Positions 60,991 to 64,000 of a stretch of DNA of 64,000 bases are shown piece after piece. The notes beneath the pieces were generated by a model. The model had not been told where the DNA came from. It worked only from the letters and a program-made list of their open reading frames with translations, and did no database searches. This DNA is from Mycobacteriaceae bacterium (lineage in GTDB: Bacteria > Actinomycetota > Actinomycetes > Mycobacteriales > Mycobacteriaceae). Position numbers and translations under genes: made by a program. Location of the stretch: contig JAIEPH010000058.1 of NCBI GenBank assembly GCA_019749805.1, forward strand, positions 62,001 to 126,000, read 5' to 3'. Within the stretch, counting starts at the first letter, position 1, and each line of letters opens with the position of its first letter.

Positions 60991-62328
60991 ATGGGTCGAC
61001 TGTTCGGCACCGACGGGGTGCGCGGCGTCGCCAACCAGGATCTGACAGCTGAGCTGGCGACTGCTCTTGGTTCGGCGGCGGCTCGACGGCTCGGCAGCGT
61101 CGGTGGCCACGCGCGTCGCGTGGCTGTGATCGGCCGCGATCCCAGGGCCAGCGGCGAGATGCTCGAAGCGGCGGTGATCGCCGGAATCACCAGCGAGGGC
61201 GTGGACGCGCTGCGGGTCGGGGTGCTGCCGACGCCGGCGGTGGCTTACCTCGCGGGGGCCTACGACGCCGACTTCGGCGTGATGATCAGCGCGTCGCACA
61301 ACCCCATGCCGGACAACGGCATCAAGATCTTCGGACCGGGTGGCCACAAGCTGGACGACGCGGCCGAGGATCGCATCGAGGAGCTGGTCCACCAGGGACC
61401 CGGACACCGGCCGACCGGAGCGGGCATCGGACGCGTGGTCGACGCCGAGGATGCGCTGGACCGCTATCTGCGCCACATCGGAAAGGCAGTAACGACGCGC
61501 CTCGACGGGCTCACCGTCGTCGTCGACTGCGCGCACGGAGCCGCATCGGCGGCCGCACCACGCGCGTATCGCGCCGCGGGCGCCAACGTCATCGCCATCA
61601 ATGCGGAACCCAATGGGCTGAACATCAACGACGGTTGCGGCTCCACACACATGGAAGCGTTGCAGGCCGCGGTCGTGGCCCACGGTGCCGATCTCGGCCT
61701 CGCACACGACGGCGATGCCGACCGCTGCCTGGCCGTGGACTCGAATGGTCAAACTGTCGACGGTGACGCGATCATGGTGATTCTGGCGCTCGCGATGCAG
61801 GAGGCGGGCGAGCTCGCATCCAACACGCTGGTCGCCACGGTCATGAGCAATCTCGGTCTGCACCTCGCGATGCGCGCGGCGTCCATCGAGGTGCGCACGA
61901 CCGGTGTCGGCGACCGCTACGTCCTCGAAGCACTGCGCGCAGGCGAGTATTCGCTCGGCGGTGAGCAATCGGGCCACATCGTCATGCCGGCGTTCGGCAC
62001 GACGGGCGACGGCATCCTCACCGGGCTTTGCCTGATGGCACGGATGGCACACACCCGCTCATCCCTGGCCGCACTTGCCCAGCCGATGCAGACGATGCCG
62101 CAGGTCCTGATCAACGTCGCGGTCGCGGACAAGGCGACGGTCGCCGAAGCGCCGTCGGTGCGCACCGCGGTCGCCGAGGCCGAACGCGCACTGGGCGATT
62201 CCGGTCGAATCCTGTTGCGCCCCTCCGGGACTGAGCAGGTGGTCCGCGTGATGGTGGAGGCCGCCGACGAGGACACCGCACGTCAACTAGCGGTCCGAGT
62301 CGCGGAATCGGTCAGCGAACAGCGCTGA
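60991..62328 (+). CDS. glmM: Phosphoglucosamine mutase
   Basis: This 445-residue enzyme of the alpha-D-phosphohexomutase family converts glucosamine-6-phosphate to glucosamine-1-phosphate for peptidoglycan and UDP-GlcNAc. The start GRLFGTDGVRGVAN, phospho-serine S102 (MISASHNPMPDNG), metal loop DGDADRC and the C-terminal phosphate site RPSGTEQVVRVMVE are all present. The ATG at 60991 gives the family N-terminus; the frame is open to 60910. It follows rplM-rpsI as in M. tuberculosis. Confidence 0.97.
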   Translation: MGRLFGTDGVRGVANQDLTAELATALGSAAARRLGSVGGHARRVAVIGRDPRASGEMLEAAVIAGITSEGVDALRVGVLPTPAVAYLAGAYDADFGVMISASHNPMPDNGIKIFGPGGHKLDDAAEDRIEELVHQGPGHRPTGAGIGRVVDAEDALDRYLRHIGKAVTTRLDGLTVVVDCAHGAASAAAPRAYRAAGANVIAINAEPNGLNINDGCGSTHMEALQAAVVAHGADLGLAHDGDADRCLAVDSNGQTVDGDAIMVILALAMQEAGELASNTLVATVMSNLGLHLAMRAASIEVRTTGVGDRYVLEALRAGEYSLGGEQSGHIVMPAFGTTGDGILTGLCLMARMAHTRSSLAALAQPMQTMPQVLINVAVADKATVAEAPSVRTAVAEAERALGDSGRILLRPSGTEQVVRVMVEAADEDTARQLAVRVAESVSEQR

Positions 62329-62372
62329 AATCGGCGGGAACCTGTATGGCCTCCTCCGCGTCCTAGCTCTAC

Positions 62373-62678
62373 ATGGGAGAACGAGACGTTACGCGTGTCG
62401 ACGTCGAGGCACTGCTGAGAGTCGCCGACGAGTATCAGTCGGTAGCCGATGCCGTCGACGTCATCGTCCGCAACCGGCTCGCCGGGTTGCAGTTCGGCGG
62501 CGCCGCCGCGGGCCGGATGCACGTCGCGCGCGGTGAGGCGGTGCGTCTTGCCGTCGAAGGTGTCGGCGACCGACTGCGGGAGTGGTCGAGGGCGTCGGCG
62601 GAGATCGCGGCGACGTTGCGTACCACCGCGCATCGATACGACGAAGCCGACGCCCGCGCCGGGCGCATGGTGGGCTGA
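62373..62678 (+). CDS. WXG100/ESX-associated-like small protein (Rv3440c-like)
   Basis: This 101-residue, all-helical protein (VDVEALLRVADEYQSVADAVD ... GDRLREWSRASAEIAATLRT) has a central GLQFGGAAAGRMHVARG turn. It resembles EspC/WXG-like proteins that precede PPE-like partners. It lies one base before the PPE-like gene, and both follow glmM as Rv3440c-Rv3439c do. No canonical WXG is present. Role unknown; a partner of the next protein is likely. Confidence 0.7.
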   Translation: MGERDVTRVDVEALLRVADEYQSVADAVDVIVRNRLAGLQFGGAAAGRMHVARGEAVRLAVEGVGDRLREWSRASAEIAATLRTTAHRYDEADARAGRMVG

Positions 62679-62679
62679 G

Positions 62680-63999
62680 ATGTTCGACGCTGCTTCACGA
62701 TTGGCCGACGGACGGACCGCCGCGGGCATCATCCAGGACTACGTGTGGGCCTGCCATCTGCTCGGATACCAGGACCCGGACCTGACGCTGCACGCATCGC
62801 AGGTGCGCGATTGGTACGGCAGTGAGGACGGAATCGACCTGCAGGCGCTGGACTCCGATTGTGAGGCGCTGCGGGCAACTGCCGCTGCGGCTGAGGGAGC
62901 GCTCGCCCGTCAGCACACGCAGCTCGCGTCGATGGCGGTTGCGTGGGACGGCGTTGGTGCGCAGGCGTCTGGGCATTTCCTGCTTCGCCACAGTGAGGCA
63001 TCGGCGGCTGTGGTGGCGGCGGTGCGTACCGCCGCGGGGTCGCTGGCGTCGCTGCGGGATCGGCTGTGGCACAGCGTCGACGGGAAAGTCGCTGCGACGA
63101 TGGCAGCCGAGGGGCGGGGCGCGGGGCCGGATTGGCAGGCCGCAGCGCAGACCGTCACGACCGGCGCGGGTGATCGCGCCAGCGCCAGTGAATTGGTCGA
63201 TCAAGAGGTCAGACCGTTTGTTGCCAACGACATTCGCTCCGAATGGTTGGCGGCGATGCGCTCGGCGATGGCGGCCGTGGCGGACGCCTACGACGCCGCG
63301 GCTGCTGAACTCGCGTCCGAGGTGGCCGTCGCATTCGATGTCCCCGGTCAGCTCGGCCCGTCGTGGTCACCATCCTCGGGCGAGGAGGTCGTGACGGTGC
63401 CTGCGGGCGCCGCCGCGCCCGCGGGTGGGCCGGCGGCGTGGTCCGCTCCGCCCGCGGCAGCGTCGCCCGCACCGATTCCGGCGCCGCCTCCGCCGGCAGA
63501 GCCGGTGGCGCCCGCGGCACCGGTCGAACCTGCCGCCGCGATGCCGTCGATGCCGTCGATGGGTGGAGGGATGCCCGATATTGGCAGCGGATTGTCTGGA
63601 TTCGGTGGTCAACTCGGCGAATTGCTCGGCGGTTTGATGGGCACGTCGCAAGACGCGCTGTCTGATCTGCCCGAGTCCGACGAGCTGGACAAGCCCGACG
63701 ATCTCAATCCGCTCGACGAAGACGAAGACGAAGACGAATCCGAAGATGATGACGACGAGCAACACGATGAGGAATCCGCTGCTGATGAGCCCGAAGTCGA
63801 CGAGGCGGAGCCCCCCGCAACCGACTCCGCAGATGAGGTTGTTGAAGGACCGCCCGCGGAACCGCTTGCCGCCGAAGCTGAGCCGGTCCCACCACCCACA
63901 CCCGCCCCGCCTCCAATAGAGCCTCTCGCCGCGCCTGAGTCTGCAGCGGGTACGCCGTGCGAGATCGCGGCCGATGAACTGCCGCAGGTGGGTGAATGA
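62680..63999 (+). CDS. PPE/EspA-like protein with Pro-rich and acidic C-terminal region (Rv3439c-like)
   Basis: This 439-residue protein has an N-terminal helical domain of about 220 residues with a W89-D-G91 turn (AVAWDGVGAQASGHFL), the WXG-type helical hairpin. It is followed by an Ala/Pro-rich stretch (about 225-290), a Gly/Met-rich segment, and a highly acidic Asp/Glu tail from about 330 onward with Pro-rich end. The upstream neighbour overlaps in operon style. The last codon lies one base before the window end. Secretion by a type VII system is plausible but not shown. Confidence 0.75.
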   Translation: MFDAASRLADGRTAAGIIQDYVWACHLLGYQDPDLTLHASQVRDWYGSEDGIDLQALDSDCEALRATAAAAEGALARQHTQLASMAVAWDGVGAQASGHFLLRHSEASAAVVAAVRTAAGSLASLRDRLWHSVDGKVAATMAAEGRGAGPDWQAAAQTVTTGAGDRASASELVDQEVRPFVANDIRSEWLAAMRSAMAAVADAYDAAAAELASEVAVAFDVPGQLGPSWSPSSGEEVVTVPAGAAAPAGGPAAWSAPPAAASPAPIPAPPPPAEPVAPAAPVEPAAAMPSMPSMGGGMPDIGSGLSGFGGQLGELLGGLMGTSQDALSDLPESDELDKPDDLNPLDEDEDEDESEDDDDEQHDEESAADEPEVDEAEPPATDSADEVVEGPPAEPLAAEAEPVPPPTPAPPPIEPLAAPESAAGTPCEIAADELPQVGE

Positions 64000-64000
64000 C

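Overview
The window is high-GC actinobacterial DNA and almost certainly comes from a mycobacterium, most likely a rapid-growing Mycolicibacterium-type species. The evidence is a split spc/alpha ribosomal operon, a sigL-rslA pair, tandem LCM-type methyltransferases, cutinase-like proteins, F420-type luciferase-like oxidoreductases and a complete ESX-4 type VII secretion locus. From memory, the gene order of the left half matches M. tuberculosis Rv0711-Rv0736 and Rv0751c-Rv0753c. The right half matches Rv3465-Rv3439c. Here the two blocks are joined. No tRNA, rRNA, CRISPR array, transposase or prophage gene was seen.

Layout. Positions 1-2468 hold the 3' part of an arylsulfatase and a lipoprotein. 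Positions 2586-7041 hold the spc ribosomal operon (rplN to rplO) with its own promoter and terminator. Positions 7118-14141 hold a DUF732 secreted protein, sppA, a sugar block (fucA, serA2, xylB) and two methyltransferases. Positions 14429-17116 hold secY-adk-map. Positions 17208-22990 hold sigL-rslA followed by a four-gene enzyme cassette: a ThDP enzyme, a SRPBCC-like protein, a KAS III-like protein and a HisC-like aminotransferase. A MarR regulator follows. Both sigL and the cassette are preceded by the same promoter form, TGAACC-N16-CGT, so the cassette looks like a SigL-controlled pathway.

Positions 23553-28905 hold a two-component system, a degenerate HAD protein and duplicated beta-lactamase-fold esterases. 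Positions 28896-32516 are the valine/isobutyrate catabolic operon mmsA-fadE9-mmsB, with a palindrome over its promoter. Positions 32594-36575 hold rmlB-rmlC, a TIGR03086 protein whose start codon and -10 box lie in a perfect palindrome, and two LLM oxidoreductases. Positions 36584-39804 encode a cyclic-nucleotide-domain histidine kinase and a receiver/glutaredoxin-like/thioredoxin-reductase-like fusion. This operon diverges from the ferredoxin gene fdxA across two DosR-like boxes, which suggests a hypoxia/redox module.

Positions 40347-45249 form the infA-rpmJ-rpsM-rpsK-rpsD-rpoA-rplQ-truA group. Positions 45246-46891 carry two cutinases and, between them, a 46-codon relic made of a cutinase signal peptide joined to a cutinase C-terminus. 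Positions 46965-48617 hold an EamA transporter divergent from a CGNR zinc-finger protein. Positions 48697-58329 are the ESX-4 locus (eccB4, mycP4, eccD4, eccC4, an Rv3446c-like gene, esxU, esxT). The window ends with an excalibur-domain protein, rplM-rpsI, an AT-rich spacer with a small secreted protein, glmM, and two WXG/PPE-like genes.

All calls rest on reading the sequence and on remembered family features. No database search was run.
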